Origin: Piscirickettsiaceae bacterium
GTDB lineage: Bacteria > Pseudomonadota > Gammaproteobacteria > PS1 > Pseudothioglobaceae
DNA: 20,134 nt
Reading direction: 5' to 3'
Assembly: GCA_012963565.1 (NCBI GenBank)
Contig: DTVJ01000199.1
Location: 1 to 20,134, forward strand
The notes under the pieces: model-generated
Told to the model about the DNA's origin: nothing
What the model saw: the letters and a program-made list of their open reading frames with translations, nothing else
The model's database searches: none
Translations under genes and position numbers: made by a program
Part shown: positions 1-6,843 of the stretch, in pieces
Layout of the letters: each line of letters opens with the position of its first letter
How positions within the stretch are numbered: position 1 is the first letter of the stretch

Positions 1-20
1 TGCATCCTATCCTCATAAAT
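1..20 (+). repeat. Edge copy of a 20-bp repeat also inside plsC
   Basis: Bases 1-20, TGCATCCTATCCTCATAAAT, recur exactly at 370-389. In the plsC frame both copies encode HPILIN followed by Arg-Ser. The Arg-Ser codons differ (CGT AGC here, AGA AGT inside plsC) but are synonymous. The period of 369 bp is a whole number of codons. This looks like the end of a second, slightly diverged plsC segment joined in frame to the start of the plsC in this window. Confidence 0.8.
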
Positions 21-26
21 CGTAGC

Positions 27-743
27 ATGTTATTTATAAGATCCATATTGTTTATTATTGGCGCAACTATTGCTTTGGTTGTTATTGTATCTTTTTCCTT
101 ACTTTTAGCCCCTTTTTTAAATATTAGGCAAAGGTATAATATCCTCTCTAAGTGGGCTGTATTTTGCATTTGGTGGATTAGGGTGACGAATAATATTCAA
201 TCTAAGGTAATCGGTTTGGAAAATATTCCTGATACTCCTTGCGTTATTGCTCCAAATCATCAGTCTACATTTGAAACAATTTTTCTTCAAACAATTTTTC
301 CTCACCAAACCTGGGTGTTGAAGCGCGAATTATTAAGAATTCCTTTTTTCGGCTGGGGCATGGCAACCTTGCATCCTATCCTCATAAATAGAAGTGAAAA
401 AATCAAATCAATCAAGAAGGTGATTGAGCAGGGGTCTGCAAGAATTAAAAATGGTATTTTTGTTGTAATTTTCCCAGAGGGAACAAGAAGGCCTTATAAA
501 AAATTAGGTAAGTATCAAAATGGCGCTTCTGCAGTTGCCAAGAGCGCAGGGTGTGATATTGTTCCGATCTATCATAATGCTGGTAGAATATGGACAAAAG
601 GTCAATTTGTAAAGAAGCCGGGAGTTATTACAGTTGTTATTGGAAAGCCTATTTCAACGAAAGACATGTCTACCTCATTGATAACAAAATTAATCAAAGA
701 GTGGACGCAAGAGCAAGAAATAAAAATTGATGGCCAAGGTTAG
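27..743 (+). CDS. plsC: 1-acyl-sn-glycerol-3-phosphate acyltransferase
   Basis: A membrane enzyme that moves an acyl chain onto lysophosphatidic acid to give phosphatidic acid in phospholipid synthesis. The 238-residue length is normal for the family. A hydrophobic N-terminal segment (residues 2-30) is followed by the catalytic block NHQSTFE at 77-83, the H-x4-E variant of the acyltransferase H-x4-D motif. The block LHPILINRS lies at 115-123 and the substrate-binding FPEGTR motif at 149-154. The N-terminus MLFIRSILF is typical of PlsC proteins, so ATG 27 was chosen although no Shine-Dalgarno is visible. The frame stays open to the left edge and encodes HPILINRS directly before this Met, so a fusion to an upstream copy is possible. 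It is probably housekeeping and unrelated to the pigment cluster. Confidence 0.93.
   Translation: MLFIRSILFIIGATIALVVIVSFSLLLAPFLNIRQRYNILSKWAVFCIWWIRVTNNIQSKVIGLENIPDTPCVIAPNHQSTFETIFLQTIFPHQTWVLKRELLRIPFFGWGMATLHPILINRSEKIKSIKKVIEQGSARIKNGIFVVIFPEGTRRPYKKLGKYQNGASAVAKSAGCDIVPIYHNAGRIWTKGQFVKKPGVITVVIGKPISTKDMSTSLITKLIKEWTQEQEIKIDGQG
370..389 (+). repeat. Internal copy of the 20-bp plsC repeat
   Basis: This is the second exact copy of the sequence at 1-20. It lies inside plsC and encodes the conserved block at residues 115-121. It is the native location of the motif and shows that the edge copy is a plsC fragment. Confidence 0.8.
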
Positions 744-792
744 CTGCAAGGCTTAGATCTAGTTTTTATATAACCATAAACAGGATGTTGTT

Positions 793-1167
793 ATGACGAA
801 GTTGAAAAATAATATATCTATAATGACGCTGCTTCTACTTCTTATAAGTTTTAATTCTATAGCAAGTCAAAAAATAGAGATAGTGGCTGGATCGTATTAT
901 TTTAATCCTGACCATATTCTTGTCAAAATCGGTTCCCCTGTGGAGATTTCATTAGTAAAAGAAGCCGGATTTGCTCCGCATAATATTGTAGTTAGCGATC
1001 CTGATAATAATGTAATTTTTGAGCAAGAAGTAACCGAGGAAAAGCCTATAGCTATATTTACGCCAAAAAAAATAGGCGATTATAAAATGTACTGCGATAA
1101 TCAGCTTTTCTTTTTTAAAAGTCATAGGGAAAGAGGTATGGAAGGTATTATTCAAGTTGTAAAATAA
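793..1167 (+). CDS. Periplasmic cupredoxin-like (plastocyanin-type) copper protein
   Basis: A secreted 124-residue protein with a signal peptide (hydrophobic stretch about residues 9-20, likely cleavage after SIAS at 25). One small cupredoxin domain follows. The type 1 copper ligand pattern can be traced: His63 in APHNI, then Cys101, His111 and Met116 in the segment YCDNQ...SHRERGM. The C-x9-H-x4-M spacing is longer than the usual C-x4-H-x3/4-M, so the loop is atypical, but ligand order is kept. A weak purine-rich site (AGGA) precedes ATG 793. It probably carries electrons or binds copper in the periplasm. The gene stands alone between plsC (49 bp upstream) and a convergent gene, and the redox partner cannot be told from context. 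Confidence 0.75.
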   Translation: MTKLKNNISIMTLLLLLISFNSIASQKIEIVAGSYYFNPDHILVKIGSPVEISLVKEAGFAPHNIVVSDPDNNVIFEQEVTEEKPIAIFTPKKIGDYKMYCDNQLFFFKSHRERGMEGIIQVVK

Positions 1168-1211
1168 AGACTCGTTACATTCAGACTTGTTAATAATTTC
1201 GCAATATTGTT

Positions 1212-1225
1212 TTGATCAAAATCAA
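1212..1225. promoter_or_regulatory. Perfect FNR/Anr-type box in a convergent gap
   Basis: TTGATCAAAATCAA matches the FNR-family consensus TTGAT-N4-ATCAA at all ten specified bases. It lies in the 144-bp gap between the 3' ends of the cupredoxin gene and the pagL-like gene, so it does not sit in front of either start. The following bases can pair (AACCCA near 1226-1232 with TGGGTT near 1279-1285; TTCTC with GAGAA inside). A small RNA or a relic promoter is possible. Confidence 0.5.
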
Positions 1226-1311
1226 ACAACCCACTTCTCAGGATTAAAGAATAAATTTAGAAATAAAATCGGGAGAAATTTGGGTTAAAGGTCTCAGCGT
1301 AAGACTACGAT

Positions 1312-1875
1312 TTAAATTTTAATATCGAATCCAATCAATACTTTGTGAGAGTTTAGAGGGTCATTTGGACTCTTTATACTGCCATTTGAAACATGATGAA
1401 ACCTGGTTTCGATACTATATTTAAAATCTTTATTTATATTTAGCTGCAATCCTAATCCTGCCCCGTATGTACCTCTAATCTTTGAGCTTGTGCCTGGAAT
1501 ATCTGCATTAGTATAAAGCCCACCACCCCCAATAAGTGCATAAGGCTGAAGTTTATCATTACTTGTAATTTGCCACTTATGATATACATTGATACCTGTC
1601 ATATAAGAACTGTAAGGCGCCCTTACAATATGAATAGGAACTTCGAATAAAAAAGATTTTCTATACTTACTGTTTTCTGCACTAGATTTAATCGTCTCAT
1701 GTTGAAATATAAAGTCGTATGTTTTTACAGTTTCTTTGGTTCCGCCCCATCCCACGTGAGACTGTCCCGATCCAACTAGAATTTTCCAATTATCCTTGAT
1801 TTTATCCGCATTAGCCCCCGAGGATAGTAGAGTTAACACAAGGACTGTAGTTAATATTTTTATTATTTGTTTCAT
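1312..1875 (-). CDS. PagL-like lipid A 3-O-deacylase (acyloxyacyl hydrolase family)
   Basis: An outer-membrane beta-barrel enzyme of the PagL family (Pfam acyloxyacyl hydrolase, PF09411), which removes the 3-O-linked acyl chain of lipid A. The visible signature is the C-terminal segment RFHHVSNGSI, holding the His-x-Ser pair of the PagL active site, followed by Asn-rich turns and a last strand ending in hydrophobic alternation (KVLIGFDIKI). Alternating strands fill the middle. The frame extends to 1911, but the Met at 1875 starts a clean signal peptide (MKQIIKILTTVLVL...SGANA). A possible -10 (TAGAAT, complement of 1902-1907) would put transcription start downstream of the 1911 codon. So the 187-residue form is preferred. 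It is divergent from the ABC exporter and convergent with the cupredoxin gene. No link to the pigment genes is required. Confidence 0.8.
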   Translation of the reverse strand: MKQIIKILTTVLVLTLLSSGANADKIKDNWKILVGSGQSHVGWGGTKETVKTYDFIFQHETIKSSAENSKYRKSFLFEVPIHIVRAPYSSYMTGINVYHKWQITSNDKLQPYALIGGGGLYTNADIPGTSSKIRGTYGAGLGLQLNINKDFKYSIETRFHHVSNGSIKSPNDPLNSHKVLIGFDIKI

Positions 1876-1993
1876 ATATTTAGTCAATCTATTTTTTATG
1901 TATTCTACCATTAGTACATTAAGATTAATTAGGAGATGAGTTTTTCAAATAAAAAATAGTATGATACGATTCAAATCACATTGATCAACTGTA

Positions 1994-1999
1994 TATAAT
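1994..1999 (+). promoter_or_regulatory. -10 element (TATAAT) of the ABC exporter operon
   Basis: A consensus -10 hexamer lies 9 bp before ATG 2009, which predicts transcription starting at about 2006. No ribosome-binding site fits between, so the message is probably leaderless or nearly so. No good -35 is present. A partial FNR-like element (GAT-TCAA-ATC core, 1966-1979, 7 of 10 consensus bases) overlaps the -35 zone. Confidence 0.45.
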
Positions 2000-2008
2000 C
2001 AACCATAT

Positions 2009-2908
2009 ATGCACTTAATTAAAATTCAAAAACTTAATTATAAATATCAAAAAAATAATCCCGTTCTTACGCAAATAAATCTAACAATAAAATCAGGTGA
2101 AATAACTGGATTGCTTGGGGTTAATGGCGCTGGAAAGAGTACTTTAATTTCATTACTAACTGGACAGCTAAAAGCAAAAAATGGATTAATTGAGGTTTTT
2201 GGAAAAAACTATAATCTGCATCGTAATGAAATATTGCGTCAAATTGCCTTGGTCCCACAAGGTTATGCATTTTATCCCAACCTTAGTGTTAAAGAAAATA
2301 TATTGTTTTTTGCCGCAATACGAAACGACCTAACCCATAAAAATAGGCGTGTACAGGATGCGATAGAATTTTGTCAATTAGAAGACTTTGCAAATCAACT
2401 TGCTAAAAACCTCTCTGGAGGATTGAAAAGGCGTTTAAACCTTGCTATCGGTATTGTAAATAAGCCTAAATTATTATTTTTAGATGAGCCAACTGTAGGC
2501 ATTGATCCAATATCGCAGAATTTTATTTTAAAATCAATTCAAAGATTGAAAGATAAAGGCGTGACTATTATTTACACTTCTCACCAAATGCATGAAATTG
2601 AAAAACTTTGCGAACAAATTATAATTATTAACAAAGGAATGATTAGTTATCAAGGGGGGTTGCAAAAACTCAGGCGTCAACAGAATTATTATTTTTCCGC
2701 TGTAAGTGATAAGCCTATAAAAATGCTAGAGTTCTGTAAAAAATATAAATTAACATCTGTAAAAAATAAAATAATTGGTGAATTAGAGAATACTGTTGAT
2801 ATAAAAAAGTTTACTCATGAATTTAATGAGCAGTTAAATGGTCGACTCTCTAGTTTTTGCATTAAATCGGCTAACATGGAAGACTTGTTCTTCAAACTAA
2901 TAAAATAG
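2009..2908 (+). CDS. ABC exporter ATP-binding subunit
   Basis: A 299-residue nucleotide-binding subunit of an ABC-2 type exporter, active at the cytoplasmic face of the inner membrane. All catalytic motifs are present: Walker A GVNGAGKST (37-45), Q-loop Gln84, signature LSGG (135-138), Walker B LLFLDE (155-160) and the switch His192. A C-terminal extension of about 80 residues after position 215 is common in this subfamily. The stop is followed 5 bp later by the permease start, so the two form one operon. It is convergent with the DAR operon, whose last gene ends 4 bp past the permease. ABC exporters of this type sit beside flexirubin/DAR genes in other bacteria (recalled), which suggests pigment or lipid export. 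The substrate is not shown by the sequence. Confidence 0.92.
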   Translation: MHLIKIQKLNYKYQKNNPVLTQINLTIKSGEITGLLGVNGAGKSTLISLLTGQLKAKNGLIEVFGKNYNLHRNEILRQIALVPQGYAFYPNLSVKENILFFAAIRNDLTHKNRRVQDAIEFCQLEDFANQLAKNLSGGLKRRLNLAIGIVNKPKLLFLDEPTVGIDPISQNFILKSIQRLKDKGVTIIYTSHQMHEIEKLCEQIIIINKGMISYQGGLQKLRRQQNYYFSAVSDKPIKMLEFCKKYKLTSVKNKIIGELENTVDIKKFTHEFNEQLNGRLSSFCIKSANMEDLFFKLIK

Positions 2909-2913
2909 AGTTT

Positions 2914-4272
2914 ATGTTTAGGGCGTTGTTATCAAAAGAAATAAAATTAATACTTAGAGATGGGTATGCATTATTGGTACTATTTCTAATGCCCATAGTC
3001 TTTGTGTTAATTATGTCGTTTAGTTTGCAGGAGGTTTTTGAAAGCGAAAATAACAGTGTAGCTTTAAAAATTTTTACTACATTAGGGGATGAGACATCTG
3101 CAGAATGGGGAGAAGACCTTCTGAACCTTAATGGCTTTGACACAGAAATAATAAAAAACACTCAGACTCTGATTGGTAAAGCTAAAAAACAAGTTATTAA
3201 AGGAGAGAGATTCGCACTTATTGAAATAATAAATAATGAAAGACCGCTTGTTAAAATTTATTATTCACCAAGTGCCCCTAATTATGTGCGTTCATTACTT
3301 GAATTAAATTTAAATTTAACATTGGTAAAATTAATTGCTAAAAAGCAAAAAGCAAGAAGCGGAGCTATAGGTAGTTCGGATATCTATACTGTTCAAAAAG
3401 ATGCATTCATTCGATCTGATAAAAATAATGAGTCTAATGTTATTAAAACCTTACAAAAAAATACAAAATTAAAATTGATAACTGTACATCATTCTGGATG
3501 GTCGCAAGTTTCACTTGGTAGTTTCAGAGGCTGGATATTGTCTAGCCAGCTTACTACAAAAATACCGCACTATTCAACCAAGTCCACAAACACAAATAAG
3601 TTTATTAGGATTGAAAAGATAACAAAAAACAGTGCAAGAAAAAAACCCTCTTCAGTTCAGCAAAACGTACCAGCTTGGTTAATTTTTGCAATGTTTTTTA
3701 TTATTATTCCTTTTTCAGCAACGTTATTAATTGAATTAAATAATGGAACTTTAGGGAGGCTAAATACTTTCCCCATAGCTAAGCACTGGATCCTTTTGGG
3801 GAAGTTATTACCTTATATGCTTATAAATCAAATTCAGGCAATTCTAATGTTTTTAACTGGCGTTTTTTTAATGCCTGTTCTTGGCGGCGAAGCATTAGTT
3901 TTAGAGAGTAATTTTTGGCTTTTAATACCGATTTCACTGGCCATTAGTTTAATGGCAATTAGCTTTGCATTATTAATTGCAGTGTCTGTTCGAACGCATG
4001 AACAAGCATCAAGTATTGGTGGCGTTAGTAACCTTCTAATGGGTGCAATTGGTGGAGTAATGGTCCCTGTATTTATAATGCCAGAAAAAATGCAAATACT
4101 AGCAGGGTTTTCCCCAATGAACTGGGGGTTGGAAGCGTTTTTAGAAATTCTTTTACGACAAGGGAGTTTCCAGTCAATATCTGTATATATTGTAAAATTG
4201 ACACTACTAGCTTTGTTTCTATTTGTAATATCCTATAAGCTACTAGAAAAACGCCTTTTACAGGCAAGTTAA
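2914..4272 (+). CDS. ABC-2 exporter permease with an inserted SH3b-like domain
   Basis: A 452-residue membrane subunit of the exporter. TM1 lies at about residues 17-38, a long periplasmic domain at 39-250, and a cluster of membrane helices starts at NVPAWLIFAMFF (251-262) and runs to the C-terminus. The ABC-2 pattern and the VPAWLIF..FFI..P block are family features. Unusually, residues about 157-213 read as a bacterial SH3 (SH3b) domain: FIRSDKNNES (the RSGPS-like turn), VIKTLQKNTKLKLI, GWSQVSLGSFRGWILSSQL. This keeps the paired Gly-Trp positions of the fold. SH3b modules usually bind peptidoglycan or peptides, so this insertion may anchor the pump to the wall or to a periplasmic partner. 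It is translationally linked to the upstream ATPase gene. Confidence 0.88.
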   Translation: MFRALLSKEIKLILRDGYALLVLFLMPIVFVLIMSFSLQEVFESENNSVALKIFTTLGDETSAEWGEDLLNLNGFDTEIIKNTQTLIGKAKKQVIKGERFALIEIINNERPLVKIYYSPSAPNYVRSLLELNLNLTLVKLIAKKQKARSGAIGSSDIYTVQKDAFIRSDKNNESNVIKTLQKNTKLKLITVHHSGWSQVSLGSFRGWILSSQLTTKIPHYSTKSTNTNKFIRIEKITKNSARKKPSSVQQNVPAWLIFAMFFIIIPFSATLLIELNNGTLGRLNTFPIAKHWILLGKLLPYMLINQIQAILMFLTGVFLMPVLGGEALVLESNFWLLIPISLAISLMAISFALLIAVSVRTHEQASSIGGVSNLLMGAIGGVMVPVFIMPEKMQILAGFSPMNWGLEAFLEILLRQGSFQSISVYIVKLTLLALFLFVISYKLLEKRLLQAS

Positions 4273-4276
4273 TAGA

Positions 4277-5293
4277 TTACAGCTTAAATTTTGCCATTTT
4301 ATTGTATAGCTTCAGTTCTATATCGGCAATATCTCTCAAACAACTAGCAGCTTTTTCCAAGGTAGAGTCACCTCTATTTTTACTAATTTGAGCGCATAAT
4401 AAAGCAAAATAACGCCATTTATCACCAACCGAAATAAATTCATTTGCCCAAACTTCTAGAATTGGCCTATTTATTATTTTTGCAGACTCTTGTAAAAATG
4501 CTCCATACATATAGCGAAACCCGGCGCCTCCAGTGCCTATCTCTTCTTGCATTCTAACTATATGGCCTAAAAAAAGTTGCTTATATCTTGTTGATTCCTT
4601 ATTCAAGTTCTCAATTTTATTAGCAACTCTCCGCATACCTAAAACGCCAGAAATAGGAATTGGATTAAACTTTCCGTTAGTTTTTCCAGTGAAACGAATC
4701 GCCTTAGGGATTATTTTTTCAAAATTTATACTTTCAGGTATCTCCTCTAGGAAATATAAAGATCCTTTTGGTGCAAGTGCGCCTTTTGCAAACCTTGCTT
4801 TTGATAAGTGCGCACTTTCTATAATATTCAAATGTGAAAAAACAGAGTCACTTATATGGTAGCTTTCAACCTCACTCCTTTCTGATTTTGAAAAAACTAT
4901 AAGATTGTGTGCATTAAAATGAAAACGCATTTCTTTTGGAAAATAAGGTAAAAAATAGACAGATGTTTGTAAGCCAACAGGCACATTTTGGGCTAATTTT
5001 TTATCTAAAAATTTTTTACCCTGCTGTTCATTTTTAAAAGTTTCAAACTTAACTCTTAGGCCTTTTATTCTCGATGATAACATCTTTAAAATAAGTTTCG
5101 GGGGTATACGATATGCCATCAAAGGTAAGCCATTTATTTTTATAAAAGGTACATAAGCATAAGTCAAACCACTAGATAGACCAAAAATCATTGGCTCTGA
5201 TAAATTTACACCATAATGCTTTAATAAATTTGAAACTGTGCCCGTCTCACAATGGGCTGCTTGGGAATGTATAAAACTTTTTTTATCTAACAT
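4277..5293 (-). CDS. BtrH_N/DUF4872 papain-like acyltransferase
   Basis: A 338-residue cytosolic protein with an N-terminal BtrH_N domain (PF14399) and a C-terminal DUF4872-like part. BtrH of butirosin synthesis is a cysteine acyltransferase that moves an acyl chain from an ACP to an amine. The visible catalytic set is Cys15 in AAHCETGTVSNLL, His129 in NAHNLIVFS and Asp149 in YHISDS, in the papain order Cys-His-Asp. The conserved LSEPMIFGLSSGL block follows at 31-43. It is the last gene of the DAR operon, overlapping its upstream neighbour by one base. Inference: it may esterify the aryl polyene acid, taken from the ACP, onto the dialkylresorcinol to form a flexirubin-type ester. The reaction is not proven by sequence. 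Confidence 0.85.
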   Translation of the reverse strand: MLDKKSFIHSQAAHCETGTVSNLLKHYGVNLSEPMIFGLSSGLTYAYVPFIKINGLPLMAYRIPPKLILKMLSSRIKGLRVKFETFKNEQQGKKFLDKKLAQNVPVGLQTSVYFLPYFPKEMRFHFNAHNLIVFSKSERSEVESYHISDSVFSHLNIIESAHLSKARFAKGALAPKGSLYFLEEIPESINFEKIIPKAIRFTGKTNGKFNPIPISGVLGMRRVANKIENLNKESTRYKQLFLGHIVRMQEEIGTGGAGFRYMYGAFLQESAKIINRPILEVWANEFISVGDKWRYFALLCAQISKNRGDSTLEKAASCLRDIADIELKLYNKMAKFKL

Positions 5294-5694
5294 TAATATT
5301 TGGATAAAGATTTAAGAGTTTTGACGTCTATTCCTAATACATCAGCGTATTCTAATAGTATAGTGTCGGATAATTTTTCGAATGTATTTATATTAAAATG
5401 ACGTCTTATTTGCCATTTAAATTTACCCATAGCCTGGGCCAGCATCGCCATATCAAGGCGCTGATGATACATATGATACTCAAGTGCCGAAGTTTTCCCT
5501 AATTTTGCCCTTGAAAGGGCCTCTAATGCGTGTTCATTTATATTATCAATTGCATCTTTTAAGGAATCGATTTCTACTTGCCAGCCTGAAGTCTGAACAG
5601 CATTTATTGATCCACTTTCATCAGTAGCATAAACCAGCTTTTTTTCACCTTCATAGATATTGTCCTCTTGTTGCGGGACCTGCTTTATTTTCAT
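5293..5694 (-). CDS. Small helix-turn-helix-like protein of the DAR operon, function unknown
   Basis: A 133-residue soluble protein whose exact function I cannot name. The N-terminal half has LVYATDESGSI and a GWQVEIDSLKDAIDNI segment. A linker GKTSALEYHMY (66-76) leads to a C-terminal part (80-130) resembling an XRE-type helix-turn-helix: RLDMAMLAQAMG, KFKWQIRRHF, FEKLSDTILLEYADVLGI. There is no signal peptide or membrane segment. It lies 6 bp after darB and touches the BtrH-like gene, so it is co-translated with the ester-forming candidate. It may be a regulator of the cluster or a non-DNA-binding partner that borrowed the fold. Arg98, Arg99 and His100 at the recognition-helix position are notable. 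Confidence 0.7.
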   Translation of the reverse strand: MKIKQVPQQEDNIYEGEKKLVYATDESGSINAVQTSGWQVEIDSLKDAIDNINEHALEALSRAKLGKTSALEYHMYHQRLDMAMLAQAMGKFKWQIRRHFNINTFEKLSDTILLEYADVLGIDVKTLKSLSKY

Positions 5695-5700
5695 AAATAA

Positions 5701-6843
5701 TCAGCTAGCAGTTAGTAACATGAACCCACTAGAAAATCTCCCGCTTTCTGGAACAAAACATAATATTTTATCGCCACGCCTTAAGTCTTTGGTTTTTATA
5801 AACTCATCTAGCATAATAAAAATAGAGGCAGACCCGGTATTACCCTTGGTTTCTAAATTAGTAAACCATTTATCCATAGGGATGCAAAAGTCTTTATCAT
5901 CTAACGCTTTTTTTATTTTAGGTATGAAAAACATCGATGATGCATGTGGTAAAAAATAATCTATATCAGTAGCCTTTATGCCGGTATCAATAATAATTCT
6001 ATCAAGAGTTTTTTCAATAGCATAATTTATAATATTATTGTTTAAAAGCTTTACATCTTGAGTTAAGGCAAAAATATTTTTATCGGATAACTCTTTAGAA
6101 TTGTAGTTTAGCCAGCCAGATAATTCAGAATTATTTAATTTTTTAGCACCCAAATACATACAGGTTTCAAGTTCATTTGCATAAGAATATGTCTTAATCC
6201 AATTTATTTCTAGATTGATTGAGTTTTCTTTAGGTTTTGGCTCAATGCAAAGCGCTCCAGCACCATCAGAAAGCATCCAGCGCAAAAAGTCCTTGTCAAA
6301 TGCTAGTTCTGGGTTTGTTTTTAATTGATTGCTGCTTAGCAAGGTATTGTCATTAAAAAATTTTGCATGCAATAAAGCTGAGACGATTTCAGAGCCGGAA
6401 GCTACAGCTTTTTTGCTATCATTATTTTTTACTGCTAAAAAACAATATTTAAGCGCCATCAATCCACTAAGGCAAATACCCGACATTGAAACAGTCTCAC
6501 ATGGATTGTTTTTTAACTCGCCGTGTACCATTACAGAATGACTTGGCGCTAATTGATCTGGCATTGTTGTGCCAGTGGCAATTAAATCAATTTCATTGAG
6601 TTGCTTTTCATTGTCAAACAGGCCTCTAATAGCTTCAGCTGTTAATTGAGCATTGTTAAAATTGGGCTCTTTTGTCTTGGGATCAATAGCATAATGGCGT
6701 ATTTTAATGCCATTATTTCTCAGAATAATATTTTTTACTCTTGATGGTTTTTCGTTAATCAATCCTAAAACGTCTTCAATTTCATTGTTATGAATTGGAG
6801 AATTTGGCATAAATGATGAGCTTGCAGTAATAAAGGCACTCAT
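5701..6843 (-). CDS. darB: DarB-like ketosynthase (KAS III family), dialkylresorcinol synthesis
   Basis: A 380-residue thiolase-fold condensing enzyme of the FabH/KAS III class. The catalytic triad is intact: Cys124 in MSGICLSGLMAL, His300 in LPHASS and Asn335 in ETKGNTGSAS. In DAR pathways (Pseudomonas, Photorhabdus, Flavobacterium), DarB joins a beta-ketoacyl thioester and an enoyl/acyl thioester before ring closure by DarA. Assignment as DarB rather than a housekeeping FabH rests on the immediate overlap with the darA-like gene (4 bp, ATGA-type), the unusual N-terminus without the usual FabH GxGxYLP motif, and the DAR/APE context. The active site appears functional. Product chain lengths cannot be read from the sequence. 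Confidence 0.85.
   Translation of the reverse strand: MSAFITASSSFMPNSPIHNNEIEDVLGLINEKPSRVKNIILRNNGIKIRHYAIDPKTKEPNFNNAQLTAEAIRGLFDNEKQLNEIDLIATGTTMPDQLAPSHSVMVHGELKNNPCETVSMSGICLSGLMALKYCFLAVKNNDSKKAVASGSEIVSALLHAKFFNDNTLLSSNQLKTNPELAFDKDFLRWMLSDGAGALCIEPKPKENSINLEINWIKTYSYANELETCMYLGAKKLNNSELSGWLNYNSKELSDKNIFALTQDVKLLNNNIINYAIEKTLDRIIIDTGIKATDIDYFLPHASSMFFIPKIKKALDDKDFCIPMDKWFTNLETKGNTGSASIFIMLDEFIKTKDLRRGDKILCFVPESGRFSSGFMLLTAS

Noticed and set aside
1287..1306. Hairpin GTCT...AGAC as a terminator between the convergent genes
   Set aside because: The stem is only four to five pairs and no solid T run follows on either strand.
2892..3161. Minus-strand open frame of 89 codons across the ABC ATPase/permease junction
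   Set aside because: It lies antisense to two clear coding regions, is low-complexity and shows no recognisable domain or start signal.
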